Shown: positions 36,231 through 45,276 of the stretch, in pieces
Numbering within the stretch: position 1 is the first letter of the stretch
Layout of the letters: each line of letters starts with the position of its first letter
Source of the DNA: Rhodothermales bacterium
GTDB lineage: Bacteria; Bacteroidota; Rhodothermia; Rhodothermales; JANQRZ01
Assembly (NCBI GenBank): GCA_028284265.1
Contig: JANQRZ010000004.1
Coordinates: forward strand, 124,001-188,000
Length of the DNA: 64,000 nucleotides
Direction: 5' to 3'
Position numbers and translations under genes: made by a program
The notes under the pieces: model-generated
What the model saw: only the letters and a program-made list of their open reading frames with translations
The model's database searches: none
What the model was told of the DNA's origin: nothing

Positions 36231-39200
36231 CTACCAGCCCGGCGAGAAGTTGAGGCCCCACACCGTCGGCGTGCCCTGCCGCGAGAACGGGACGGCGTAG
36301 TAGACTTCGAGGATCAGCGCCCCGAGGACGTTGATGCGGGCCGACGCCCCGGCGCTATAGACCGGCTCGGCATTGGAAAATGAGCTACCGAAGTTGAGTT
36401 CTTCGCGCTGATCGTCGAAGCCCAGGATGTACCCCGTCTCGCCCCATGCCATGCCTGCGTCGGCGAAGAGCGTGAGTTCGGTCGGGAGATAGGGGAAGTT
36501 GATGAGGCCGAACTGGCTCGTACCGAAAAATGGGAGCCTGATTTCAGCACTTGCCACGCCGATCCTACTTCCGAAGAGGCGGTCGGTCAAGAAGTCCGCA
36601 TCGGCCGAGGTGAGTGTCGAGGAGCGGTAGCCACGCACCAGTGTGCCGTAGCCGAGGTAGAGGGGGAAAAGCTCCCCGTTCTCAGCGTCCGATCCGTAGC
36701 GCCCGTAGTGCAGCGCGCGGGCAGCAAGCGTGAACGGCTTGGCATAGATGTACCGCCGGTAGTCAGCGGTGGCGGTGAAGTAGTTCAGCGATCCAGCAGT
36801 GGCGTCCAGTCCGAAGCGGTAGCGCCCGCCGCGTACTGGTGATGTGAAGCCGAAGAACGAATAGTCCCCCACATACGCTCCGCCTGCCTCGGCGAGATGG
36901 AAGGTCGGAAGGTCCACATCCAGCCCCTCGCGGTCGACGCGCACGCGGCTTCCGTCGAACGAGATGTTGTCGAACTCGATGCCGTACCCGATGCGGCGGT
37001 AGCCCGCATTTCCTTCAAATCGTCGGGTCTGAGAAAGCGGAAAGCTGGCAAGACCCGCTACCTGCGTGAGGTAGATGCGCTGGTAGTAGCGCGTCAGGTT
37101 TGGGGTGTCATCGTCTCGGTCGATGTAGACCTGAAGGAACGGAATGTGCGAGACGGTCCCGCCCCAGTTGAGGCGGCGGCGCTGGTTGAGGTAGAACACC
37201 TGCCCGCCGATGTCCTTGAACGAGCCGTTGGCCTGGATGGTCGCGCCGACGATGTTGTTGCCGAGCACGTCCGAGAACCGCATCGCTATGCCGCCGCCCA
37301 CACCGAAGCCGTAGTACGGGTCGTAGCCCGCACCAACCGTCGGCTGGGTCACGAAGTCGAGGCCGAGCTTCGGCTTGTAGGCGGCGTCGGGGAAGTCGCG
37401 GGTGTCCGGCAGGCCGCTGCTTTTGTCGGCGAGGTAGCCATCGACCTTGCTCCGGCTGAGGGCGTCCACCGGCGGTAGCAACCCGGCGAGGGCGATACCG
37501 CCCTCTTCCACCGGGGCGATGGGGCTAGCGTCCGTCAGCGGTGTGCCCTGCGCCTCATTCAGGTCAAGCGTGTAGACGTTATAGCTCTGCGCCTCGAACA
37601 CCGAGAACATGACCGTACCCGATTGGGCTGCGACGGTCAGTGTCGGCGAGAGATCGGTGATGCCGCTGACACCGGTGGCGATGTCGGTCACTTGGAAGAC
37701 TTCGCCCGAAGCGAGGGCCGTACGGTAGACGTTCGAGAACCCGCCTTGGTCAGCGACGAAGTAGACGCTCTCGCCGTCCGGGCTGAACTGCGGATTGATG
37801 TGCTTGGCCCCCTCGAAGAGCGAGAGGACCTGGATCTCGCTCGTCCCGAGGTCGAATAGCGCGAGGCGCGAAGCCGCTGTTGCGATCCGGTCGAACGACG
37901 TGCCCGGTCCCCGGTCGGTGGCGAAGGCGAGCATCTGGCCGTCGGGACTCCACGCAGGCTGGAGGTCCATGTAGCGGTCGTTCGTAAGCTGCCGCGCTGT
38001 GCCGCCCTCGACGTCTACGAGGTAGAGGTCGGACAGGCCGCCCTTGATGCCGACAAAAGCGATCTGCCGCCCGTCGGGGCTCCACGCCGGGTCTTTGATC
38101 GCGCCGATGTCGGTGACGCGGATGCGGCGCTCGATCTCGCGCGTGCCCACGTCGAGCACCGCGATTTCATTGTCGCCCTCAACGAAAACGACGAAGGCGA
38201 ATTTCTGCCCGTCGGGGCTCCACGTCCCGGCGGAGTTGATGAACCGGAGCGCGTCGAGATGCCCGTCGCTCGACACATCGCCGAGCTTCTTGAGCACCTC
38301 GCCTGTGCGTGCGTCGGCGAGGAAGAGATCGATCCCGAAGAGGTCTTGGTCCGAGAGGTACGCCACGTAGCGCCCGTCCGGGCTGACCACCGGCGAGACG
38401 TTAACGTTGCCGCCGTCGAGTTCGCGGGCGAGGAGTCGACGCCCGGCCATTTCCGTTACGCCGAGTGAGTCGAGCCGGGCTTCCAGCACGGCGATGTCGA
38501 AGCGGCCCTCGTTGATGTACGGCGGGGCCTCCATGTCTTGCATGAACGGGGCGTAGGTCTCGGCCACCTGCCGCCCCCATCGTGCGCCGAGCGAGTCCGG
38601 CGTCAGCCCCGTCACCGAGACAATGGCCGAGTCGAGCGGCATCGCCAGCGAGGTCTTGAAGAGGTTCACCGCGCCCTCGTCGCCGTAGGTCCCGCCGACG
38701 TAGGCCCAGAATGCTTGGCCGTAGCGGTAGGGGAAGTAGCGTGGGTCGCGCGACAGTTGTTCCAGTGTCGGGAAGGCGTCGCGGAGGACAGCGTCGCGCA
38801 TCCACATCGCTGTGTGTGCATCCTCGCGCCCGACCGAGAGGTATTCGGCGAAGCCCTCGACGATCCAGAGCGGCAACTGGATGAAGTTGGCGAACTGGCC
38901 GTTCCGCTGAGACATGTCGTACTGGAACTGGTGAACCAGTTCGTGCCCGAGGACATGGTCGGTGTCTGCATACGATCCCGTCAGCGGCATCACGATGCGT
39001 TGCTTGAAGCCTTCTGTCACGCCGCCCGTGCCCTGCCCGATCTGACCACTGATGACGTTCGTCTGCTGGAAGTCCGCGTCGTCCGCATAGAGCACGATGG
39101 CCTTGCGCTCGTCGAACTCATGGTCGAGGATGGTCGAGAGGCGGGTGTACCAGCGCTCGGCCATGCGGGCAGCGTCGCGCACGCCCTCTTCTGCCTCGGG

Positions 39201-39365
39201 GTAGTAGTAGATGTCGAAGTGCTCGGTCTTGAGCACACGGAAGTCGAAGTCGTCGTACTGGACCTTGTTGCGACCGAAATACTGGGCCACTGCCTCCTGC
39301 ACGGGAGCAGCGAAGAAGAGGGCGACCACAAAAAGAATGATAGACCGAAGGGCCGAGGCGTTCAT
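36231..39365 (-). CDS. exported fusion: HEXXH metallopeptidase domain + TolB-like propeller + BamA-like beta-barrel
   Basis: A 1044-residue protein with a signal peptide (MNASALRSIILFVVALFFAAPVQEAVAQ). Residues 35-260 look like a peptidase-MA gluzincin: LGHELVHQFQYD (HEXXH at 141-145) and LWIVEGFAEYLS with a candidate third ligand Glu170. Residues 300-620 carry PD40 propeller repeats (VSPDGRYVAYLS, WSPDGQKFAFVV, WSPDGRQIAFVG, WSPDGQMLAFAT, FSPDGESVYFVA). Residues 670-1044 are an Omp85/BamA-type barrel (LYLGYGTLVRGYRSS, FADAGMAWGE, terminal NFSPGW). It is probably an outer-membrane protein. It is upstream of pyrD on the same strand. Function is unknown. Confidence 0.85.
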   Translation of the reverse strand: MNASALRSIILFVVALFFAAPVQEAVAQYFGRNKVQYDDFDFRVLKTEHFDIYYYPEAEEGVRDAARMAERWYTRLSTILDHEFDERKAIVLYADDADFQQTNVISGQIGQGTGGVTEGFKQRIVMPLTGSYADTDHVLGHELVHQFQYDMSQRNGQFANFIQLPLWIVEGFAEYLSVGREDAHTAMWMRDAVLRDAFPTLEQLSRDPRYFPYRYGQAFWAYVGGTYGDEGAVNLFKTSLAMPLDSAIVSVTGLTPDSLGARWGRQVAETYAPFMQDMEAPPYINEGRFDIAVLEARLDSLGVTEMAGRRLLARELDGGNVNVSPVVSPDGRYVAYLSDQDLFGIDLFLADARTGEVLKKLGDVSSDGHLDALRFINSAGTWSPDGQKFAFVVFVEGDNEIAVLDVGTREIERRIRVTDIGAIKDPAWSPDGRQIAFVGIKGGLSDLYLVDVEGGTARQLTNDRYMDLQPAWSPDGQMLAFATDRGPGTSFDRIATAASRLALFDLGTSEIQVLSLFEGAKHINPQFSPDGESVYFVADQGGFSNVYRTALASGEVFQVTDIATGVSGITDLSPTLTVAAQSGTVMFSVFEAQSYNVYTLDLNEAQGTPLTDASPIAPVEEGGIALAGLLPPVDALSRSKVDGYLADKSSGLPDTRDFPDAAYKPKLGLDFVTQPTVGAGYDPYYGFGVGGGIAMRFSDVLGNNIVGATIQANGSFKDIGGQVFYLNQRRRLNWGGTVSHIPFLQVYIDRDDDTPNLTRYYQRIYLTQVAGLASFPLSQTRRFEGNAGYRRIGYGIEFDNISFDGSRVRVDREGLDVDLPTFHLAEAGGAYVGDYSFFGFTSPVRGGRYRFGLDATAGSLNYFTATADYRRYIYAKPFTLAARALHYGRYGSDAENGELFPLYLGYGTLVRGYRSSTLTSADADFLTDRLFGSRIGVASAEIRLPFFGTSQFGLINFPYLPTELTLFADAGMAWGETGYILGFDDQREELNFGSSFSNAEPVYSAGASARINVLGALILEVYYAVPFSRQGTPTVWGLNFSPGW

Positions 39366-39774
39366 AATGCCGGGAGTCAGTGTCCCCGCAGGCTGCGGCG
39401 ACAGGAACGAAGGTGTGTCTGAGTAGCCGGGCGCAAGGCGGCGGCGAGTAACAAGGGGATCGAGAACTGCCCTCCGAGGCGGAACGGTTGGCCGGTCCGA
39501 CGCAGCGCGTCGGGTATCGGTGTACCCAATATGCCCCTCGGGGTTCTTTCGTGACTAGGCAAAGGGTCTGGATGGCAGCAAGAAGGGCGTGATTGGTGAG
39601 CAGCGGGCGCTGAGTCGGTAAGCGATGAACGAAATTGAGACGGGGAGCGTGCCCGCCGAAACCTAAAGGATGTGTAACAGACGAATCCACGCCGAGCCGC
39701 TGGCGTGTAAGCAGTGCGCCGAAATATCGGTGAGGCTCAAACGTTCTGTCGGCACCTGACGCTCTTGCTACTCG
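39366..39774. other. 409-bp divergent intergenic region without a gene
   Basis: This lies between the leftward fusion gene and rightward mrdA. I found no coding frame with protein-like sequence. A small GGGTA...TACCC hairpin sits near 39512-39527. It must hold promoters for both directions, but I could not place them confidently. Confidence 0.5.
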
Positions 39775-41622
39775 ATGAAACCAGACACCACCGCCGTCCA
39801 AGAAAAGAGCGGCCTCCGGCTCGCCATCTTCTCCGGCCTCGTCGTGCTCCTGCTTGGTCTGCTGGCCGGTCGGCTCGTGCAGATGCAGCTCCTCGACCAG
39901 ACCGTGTACACCGACGAGGCACTCGCCAACTCGGTCGATCAAAAAATCGTCGGTCCGGCGCGGGGGCTGATCTACGACCGCAACGGAGTCCTGTGGGTTG
40001 ACAACGAGCCGATCTACTCGATCACGCTGACGCCGCGCTACTTCGAGCGCGAGAAGCTCGGCCTGCTCGCCCGCCTCGCCGGGGTGCCCGACTCGCTCGC
40101 CGAGGCGAAGTATGCCGAGATCAACGACTACTCGTCCTACAAAACCTCGCTTTTCCTTAAGGACATCCCATTCCATGCCTTTGCCCGCGTCAAAGAGGAA
40201 AGCTGGCGGCTCCCTGGTGTCGGCTTCGAGATCGCTCAGAAGCGGGGCTACCACACCGAGGCCCGTGCCTCGCACGCGCTTGGCTATGTCCGCGAGATCA
40301 CGGACCGCCAGCTCGACCAGATGGAGCAGGAGGGCTACCGGCTCGGCGACATCGTCGGGCAGGCGGGCATCGAAAGGTCATACGAGACCGTGCTTCGCGG
40401 CCGTCCGGGGCGCGAGTTCGTACTCGTCAACGTTCACGGTATGGAGGTGATGCCGTATCAGGAAGGCACCGAGGACATCGACCCACAGAGCGGCTACGAA
40501 CTCCACCTCACGCTCGACGCCAAGGTGCAGGCTCTCGCCGAGAGCCTGATGGTGAATATGCGCGGCGGGGCCGTCGCGATGGACGTGAACACGGGCGGTA
40601 TCATCGCGATGGCGAGTGCGCCGGACTACGACCCAACGCGCTTTGCCGGTCGGCTGAATCAGGAGTTCGTCGACTATATCTACCGCAATCACGCGAAGCC
40701 GCTGTTCAACCGGGCGACCCAGATGGTGCAGCCGCCGGGATCGACGTGGAAGCCGTTCATGGGAGCCATCGCACTCGAAATGGGCATGATTGACGAGGAT
40801 ACCGACCTCTATTGCGGCGGTGGCTACGTTCTCGGCGGGCGGCTCTTCAAGTGCCATGGTGGCTCGCACGGCAACATCTCCGTCAAGCGTGCCATCCAAG
40901 TCTCGTGCAATACGTTCTTCTTCCGGCTGATGAACGACACCATCAACGGCCAGCGGATGGACCTCACGACGTGGGGCAACTGGGCGCGGCGCTTCGGCTT
41001 CGGCACGCTCGCGCCGCTCGACTTCCCGGACCAAAGCCCCGGCCTGATCCCCGACTCGTCGTACTACGACCGCGTCTTCCCGCACGGTTGGGGACCGGGC
41101 TATACGGTCAATCTCGGCATCGGACAGGGCAACATGGGCGCGACGCCGCTCCAGTTGGCGCGTCACACCGCAGCCATCGCCAACGGCGGCAAGCTCGTCA
41201 CGCCACACCTCGTCGCCTACGAGGTGAACCCCGAAACGGGAGAGCGGATCGAGTCGACGCACCGCGTCCGCCAAATTCCGATTTCCGACGAGAACTTTGA
41301 GATTGTCAAGCGCGGAATGGAGTTGGTCGTTGAGGCCGGGACGGCGCGGCGGGCGCAGATTCCGGGCATCGCGGTGGCGGGCAAGACGGGGACCGCGGAG
41401 AACCCATTGGGCGACGACCACTCGGTCTTCATCGCCTATGCTCCCGCCGACGATCCACAGATCGCCGTCGGTGTCATCATCGAGAACGCGGGCTACGGCT
41501 CCACGGCGGCGGCTCCGATTGCCAGCCTGATGATCGAGCAGGCCCTCACCGGCGAAATTAAGCGGCCCGACCTCGTCGCCTTCACGCGGCGGCAGAGTAG
41601 CTCCCCGATTGAGACGAATTAA
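39775..41622 (+). CDS. mrdA: penicillin-binding protein 2 (elongasome transpeptidase)
   Basis: A 615-residue class B PBP that crosslinks peptidoglycan during side-wall growth. An N-terminal anchor (LAIFSGLVVLLLGLLAGRLV) is followed by the pedestal domain (GPARGLIYDRNGVLW). The transpeptidase motifs are STWK (Ser323), SCN (377) and KTG (about 537). It is followed 21 bp later by rodA, the matching SEDS polymerase. The usual mreBCD genes are not next to it in this window. Confidence 0.96.
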   Translation: MKPDTTAVQEKSGLRLAIFSGLVVLLLGLLAGRLVQMQLLDQTVYTDEALANSVDQKIVGPARGLIYDRNGVLWVDNEPIYSITLTPRYFEREKLGLLARLAGVPDSLAEAKYAEINDYSSYKTSLFLKDIPFHAFARVKEESWRLPGVGFEIAQKRGYHTEARASHALGYVREITDRQLDQMEQEGYRLGDIVGQAGIERSYETVLRGRPGREFVLVNVHGMEVMPYQEGTEDIDPQSGYELHLTLDAKVQALAESLMVNMRGGAVAMDVNTGGIIAMASAPDYDPTRFAGRLNQEFVDYIYRNHAKPLFNRATQMVQPPGSTWKPFMGAIALEMGMIDEDTDLYCGGGYVLGGRLFKCHGGSHGNISVKRAIQVSCNTFFFRLMNDTINGQRMDLTTWGNWARRFGFGTLAPLDFPDQSPGLIPDSSYYDRVFPHGWGPGYTVNLGIGQGNMGATPLQLARHTAAIANGGKLVTPHLVAYEVNPETGERIESTHRVRQIPISDENFEIVKRGMELVVEAGTARRAQIPGIAVAGKTGTAENPLGDDHSVFIAYAPADDPQIAVGVIIENAGYGSTAAAPIASLMIEQALTGEIKRPDLVAFTRRQSSSPIETN

Positions 41623-41643
41623 CGCTACGGCGACCCGACCCGC

Positions 41644-42915
41644 ATGAACCGCACTTGGTACAAGAACATCGACTGGACCGTCATACTGGCGTGGGCGGGC
41701 CTCGTCTTGGTCGGCCTCACGGCGATTTACAGCGCGACCCATGGCCCGGCGTCGGAGTTCTTGCTGGACTCGGTGCAGCGCAACTTCGACCGGCAGTTCA
41801 TGTGGTTCGGGATTTCGGCGGTCGCGTTTGCCGTGATCCTGCTGATCCCGGCTCGGTTCTGGGACCGGATGTCGTACCCGGCCTACGCCATCGTGATCTT
41901 GCTCCTCGTGGCGACGTTGCTGTTCGGGCGCGTCGTCAACGGGGCGAAGGCGTGGCTCTACATCGGGCCTTTCGGGTTGCAGACGGCGGAGTTGGCAAAG
42001 ATCGGCACCCTGATGGCGGTGGCGAAGTTCTTGTCATCCAAGCAGGCGCGGACGGGGCGGCTTCGCTATGCGCTCGTCGCGGTCGGGATTGTGATGCTGC
42101 CGGTTGCGATCATCATCGCGCAGAACGAGACGGGGACGGCCCTGATCTTTCTGGCGATGATCCCGTTCGTGCTGTTCTGGGGCGGCGTCCCGCTCTCGCT
42201 CATGGCACTGATGGTGGCCCCGGCGGTGGCGGGTTACCTCGCCGTAATCCAGAATGACGCGGTGTTCCCGACCTACGTGCTCCTCTTCGCACTTCTCTTC
42301 ACCGCCGCCATCCTCGCCGCGACGCGCGACAAGTGGTGGAGTGCCGCTGCGTTCGCCTTCACCGGGGTCTTCGGGATTGCCGCGTGGATCGGGCTGACGA
42401 AGATCCTCAAGCCGCACCAAGTTGACCGGATCATCGCGTTCACCAACCCCGAAGCGTTTGCCTCGACGACGGGCTACCACGTCATCCAGTCGAAGGCCGC
42501 TATCGGGTCGGGTGGGCTGCTTGGGAAGGGCTATATGCAGGGAACGCAGACGCAGCTTGCGTTCATTCCCGAGCAGTCGACCGACTTCATCTTCACCGTG
42601 ATTGGCGAGGAGTTCGGGTTCATCGGGACGATGACGGTGCTCGCGTTCTTCGGGTACCTCTTGATCCGGCTGGCGTCGCTCGGAAGCTGGGCGGCGCACA
42701 CGTTCATCAAGGTCTTCGCGGCAGGTGTGGCCGGGATTTTCCTGACCCACGTCATCATCAACGTCGGGATGACGATTGGCGTCGTGCCGGTGATCGGGAT
42801 TCCGCTGCCGCTTGTGTCCTACGGCGGCTCGGCGCTCTTAGCGAACACCATCCTCGTGGCGATGGCGGTCAACCTCTACGCTCGCCGCGATGCGTTCTCG
42901 ATCTACCGGATCTGA
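41644..42915 (+). CDS. rodA: peptidoglycan glycosyltransferase RodA (SEDS family)
   Basis: A 423-residue polytopic inner-membrane protein that polymerises lipid II in complex with PBP2. Conserved SEDS features are NGAKAWLYIGPFGLQTAELAK, QNETGTALIF (about residue 160), KPHQVDRIIAF, GYHVIQSKAAIGSGGLLGKGY, PEQSTDFIFTVIGEEFGFIG and PLPLVSYGGSALL near the C-terminus. It forms an operon with mrdA and converges on the lipoprotein gene at 42925, 9 bp away. Confidence 0.96.
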   Translation: MNRTWYKNIDWTVILAWAGLVLVGLTAIYSATHGPASEFLLDSVQRNFDRQFMWFGISAVAFAVILLIPARFWDRMSYPAYAIVILLLVATLLFGRVVNGAKAWLYIGPFGLQTAELAKIGTLMAVAKFLSSKQARTGRLRYALVAVGIVMLPVAIIIAQNETGTALIFLAMIPFVLFWGGVPLSLMALMVAPAVAGYLAVIQNDAVFPTYVLLFALLFTAAILAATRDKWWSAAAFAFTGVFGIAAWIGLTKILKPHQVDRIIAFTNPEAFASTTGYHVIQSKAAIGSGGLLGKGYMQGTQTQLAFIPEQSTDFIFTVIGEEFGFIGTMTVLAFFGYLLIRLASLGSWAAHTFIKVFAAGVAGIFLTHVIINVGMTIGVVPVIGIPLPLVSYGGSALLANTILVAMAVNLYARRDAFSIYRI

Positions 42916-42924
42916 GATCAGTGG

Positions 42925-43380
42925 CTAGCCGCGCTCGTAGATCGTTCGCCGCCCGCGCGGGTCGGTGAAGACGAGGCGGCCATCGCTGCGGATTTCGAGC
43001 GTGGCCTCACCCGGTAGATCGTCGAAGGTGAGGGCGTTGCCCGTGACGCTGCCCTCGTAGTATTCCGGCTCGGTACCCGCACGGCGGTCCTCTCCCCAGA
43101 GCATCGCGTGCCCGCCGCGTTCGATGGTAAGACGCCGGGCCAGCATACCGCTTCGCAGGTCGCGGTCGGCCTCCGGTTCGTCGAGGGCACCCACGGCGGT
43201 CCACTCACCGGTGATAGCGATGCCGCTAAGCAGTACCTCGGCGGCTGGGGCGTCGGGTGGGGGCATGTCCGCAGGTGGGGCGGTGGAGGGGACGCCGCCT
43301 CCGGCAGCACGCGGCGGGGCCGTGGGCGCGCATCCGGCGACGAGCAGAGCGAGGGCGCAGGCGAGGAAGGGAAGACGCAT
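42925..43380 (-). CDS. small lipoprotein, function unknown
   Basis: A 151-residue protein with signal peptide and lipobox LVAGC (Cys17). A Pro/Ala-rich linker (residues 18-47) leads to a compact domain of about 100 residues with ITGEWTAVGAL, RLTIERGGHAMLWGED, TGNALTFDDLPG and RSDGRLVFTDPRG. The alternating pattern recalls small beta-barrel lipocalin-like domains of the META/DUF4488 type, but this is a guess. It is divergent from argS. Confidence 0.7.
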   Translation of the reverse strand: MRLPFLACALALLVAGCAPTAPPRAAGGGVPSTAPPADMPPPDAPAAEVLLSGIAITGEWTAVGALDEPEADRDLRSGMLARRLTIERGGHAMLWGEDRRAGTEPEYYEGSVTGNALTFDDLPGEATLEIRSDGRLVFTDPRGRRTIYERG

Positions 43381-43539
43381 GACGATCAGGCGGAAGCAGG
43401 TGAACGACTCGAACGCCTCGCCTACCCCGTGCGTTTCAGCGGGCGGAATTCACCGAAACCTGCGTGCCTTCGCGGATGCCCACGACACATCACGGCGGTG
43501 CGGTTGGCTATCATGATGCCCCCTTTGCCCCATGTGACT

Positions 43540-45276
43540 ATGATCGACTATCTCACACAGCACGTCCGCGCCGCCCTTGCCAAACTCGACGGCTTACCGG
43601 ATGACTTCGACGTTGAAGCGCTTGAAATCGAGTTCCAGAGGCCGAATGATCCTAGTCATGGTGATCTCGCGACTAACGTTGCACTCCAACTCGCACGTCC
43701 GCTTCGGCGGGGTCCGCGCCAAATTGCGGACGAAATCGTCGGTAGGCTTTTAGAGTTTGACTCTGCCCACTCTCGTATTGAGGGCTTCGAGTATGATGTC
43801 GCTGGTCCGGGTTTTATCAACATCTGGTTTGCTTACTCCTATCTCACGGACGGTGTCGCCGAGATTCTGAAGCAGGGCGCGGAGTATGGGCGCGTCGAGA
43901 AGACCGGGCAGACGGCGATGGTCGAGTACGTCTCGGCCAACCCGACCGGGCCGCTGACCGTCGGGCACGGACGCAACGCAGTCCTCGGCGACACGATCGC
44001 CAACCTCCTCGACTGGTCGGGCTACTACGTCACGCGGGAGTATTACTTCAACGACGCCGGGCGCCAGATGCGCGTCCTCGGCGAGAGCGTCCGCGCCCGC
44101 TACGAGGCTCTCGTCAACCCCGACCTCCCAACGAAGACGCTCGACGATGGCACCGTCGTTTCGGAGAGCTTCCCCGACGACGGGTACCGGGGTGAGTACA
44201 TCGTCGAAATTGCCCAGGCCCTCGTGGATGAACACGGCGACGAACTGATGAGTGCGGTTCGGTCCGACGACACCGGGCCGTTCCAGCAAGCCGCGCAGGA
44301 GGCTATCTTCGCCGACATCGAGGCCACGCTGAAGCGCCTTGGGGTGGAGATAGATACCTACTTCAACGAGCGCTCGCTCTACGACTCCGACGCGGTTTGG
44401 GACGTGGTGGCGAAGCTACGCGAGCAGGACCTCGCCTACGACAAGGACGGAGCTGTCTGGTTTAAGACCGGCGCACTCGGCAAGACGGTGACTAACGAGG
44501 AGGGCGAGCAGCCCGTCGATACCGTCCTCGTCAAGTCGTCCGGTGAGCCGACCTATCGCCTACCCGACATCGCTTATCACATGGATAAGCTCTCTCGTGG
44601 GTTCGATAAGGTGGTAGACATCTTCGGAGCCGACCACATTGCGACGTATCCCGATGTGCTGCGCGGGGTCGAAGCCCTCGGCGGCGAGCCAGAGAAAATC
44701 GACGTGGTCGTGTACCAGTTCGTGACCCTCATGCGCGGCGGCAAGCCTGCGAAGATGAGCACGCGCAAAGCCACCTTCGAGACGCTCGATGGGTTGATTG
44801 ACGAGGTCGGGCCGGACGTGGTGCGGTTCTTCTTCCTCATGCTCAGTCCCGGCACCCACCTCAACTTCGATCTCGACCTGGCGAAGGAGGCGGGCGAGAA
44901 GAACCCGGTGTTTTATCTCCAGTACGCCCACGCCCGCATCCGCTCCATCGAGCGCAAGGCGGAGGAGACGGGCGTTGCAGTGACGGACGAGCCAGACTGG
45001 AGTCTGCTCGATGGCGAGAGCGAGGCGACGCTGATGAAAGAACTGCTCCGCCTGCCCGAGCAGATTGCCTCGGCTGCCGAGCGCTACGAGCCGCACCGGC
45101 TGGCGACGTACCTCCGCGACGTGGCGACGGCCTTCAACGGGTTCTACCGCGACTGCCACATCATCGGCGAAGCGCCAGACCTCGCGGCGGCCCGACTCGC
45201 CCTTGCCCGCGCCGCCCGGATCACGCTGGCGAACGGTCTCGCCGTCCTCGGTATCTCGGCACCGGAGCAGATGTGA
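43540..45276 (+). CDS. argS: arginyl-tRNA synthetase
   Basis: A 578-residue class I aminoacyl-tRNA synthetase. The ATG at 43540 gives MIDYLTQHVRAAL, the Arg-S N-terminal domain; longer in-frame starts run through antisense lipoprotein sequence. The HIGH-type motif appears as ANPTGPLTVGHGRN, with Thr at the first His position. The KMSKS-type motif is KMSTRKATF. The C-terminal anticodon-binding domain ends VLGISAPEQM. The first 330 bp look clearly less GC-rich than the rest of the gene. The stop overlaps the next start (TGATG). Confidence 0.95.
   Translation: MIDYLTQHVRAALAKLDGLPDDFDVEALEIEFQRPNDPSHGDLATNVALQLARPLRRGPRQIADEIVGRLLEFDSAHSRIEGFEYDVAGPGFINIWFAYSYLTDGVAEILKQGAEYGRVEKTGQTAMVEYVSANPTGPLTVGHGRNAVLGDTIANLLDWSGYYVTREYYFNDAGRQMRVLGESVRARYEALVNPDLPTKTLDDGTVVSESFPDDGYRGEYIVEIAQALVDEHGDELMSAVRSDDTGPFQQAAQEAIFADIEATLKRLGVEIDTYFNERSLYDSDAVWDVVAKLREQDLAYDKDGAVWFKTGALGKTVTNEEGEQPVDTVLVKSSGEPTYRLPDIAYHMDKLSRGFDKVVDIFGADHIATYPDVLRGVEALGGEPEKIDVVVYQFVTLMRGGKPAKMSTRKATFETLDGLIDEVGPDVVRFFFLMLSPGTHLNFDLDLAKEAGEKNPVFYLQYAHARIRSIERKAEETGVAVTDEPDWSLLDGESEATLMKELLRLPEQIASAAERYEPHRLATYLRDVATAFNGFYRDCHIIGEAPDLAAARLALARAARITLANGLAVLGISAPEQM

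Noticed and set aside
38538-39422. 294-residue plus-strand frame opposite the fusion protein
   Set aside because: It is antisense to the signal peptide and peptidase domain; the composition is that of a shadow.
43108-43539. Upstream extension of the argS frame
   Set aside because: It overlaps the lipoprotein gene antisense; the argS N-terminal domain starts at 43540.
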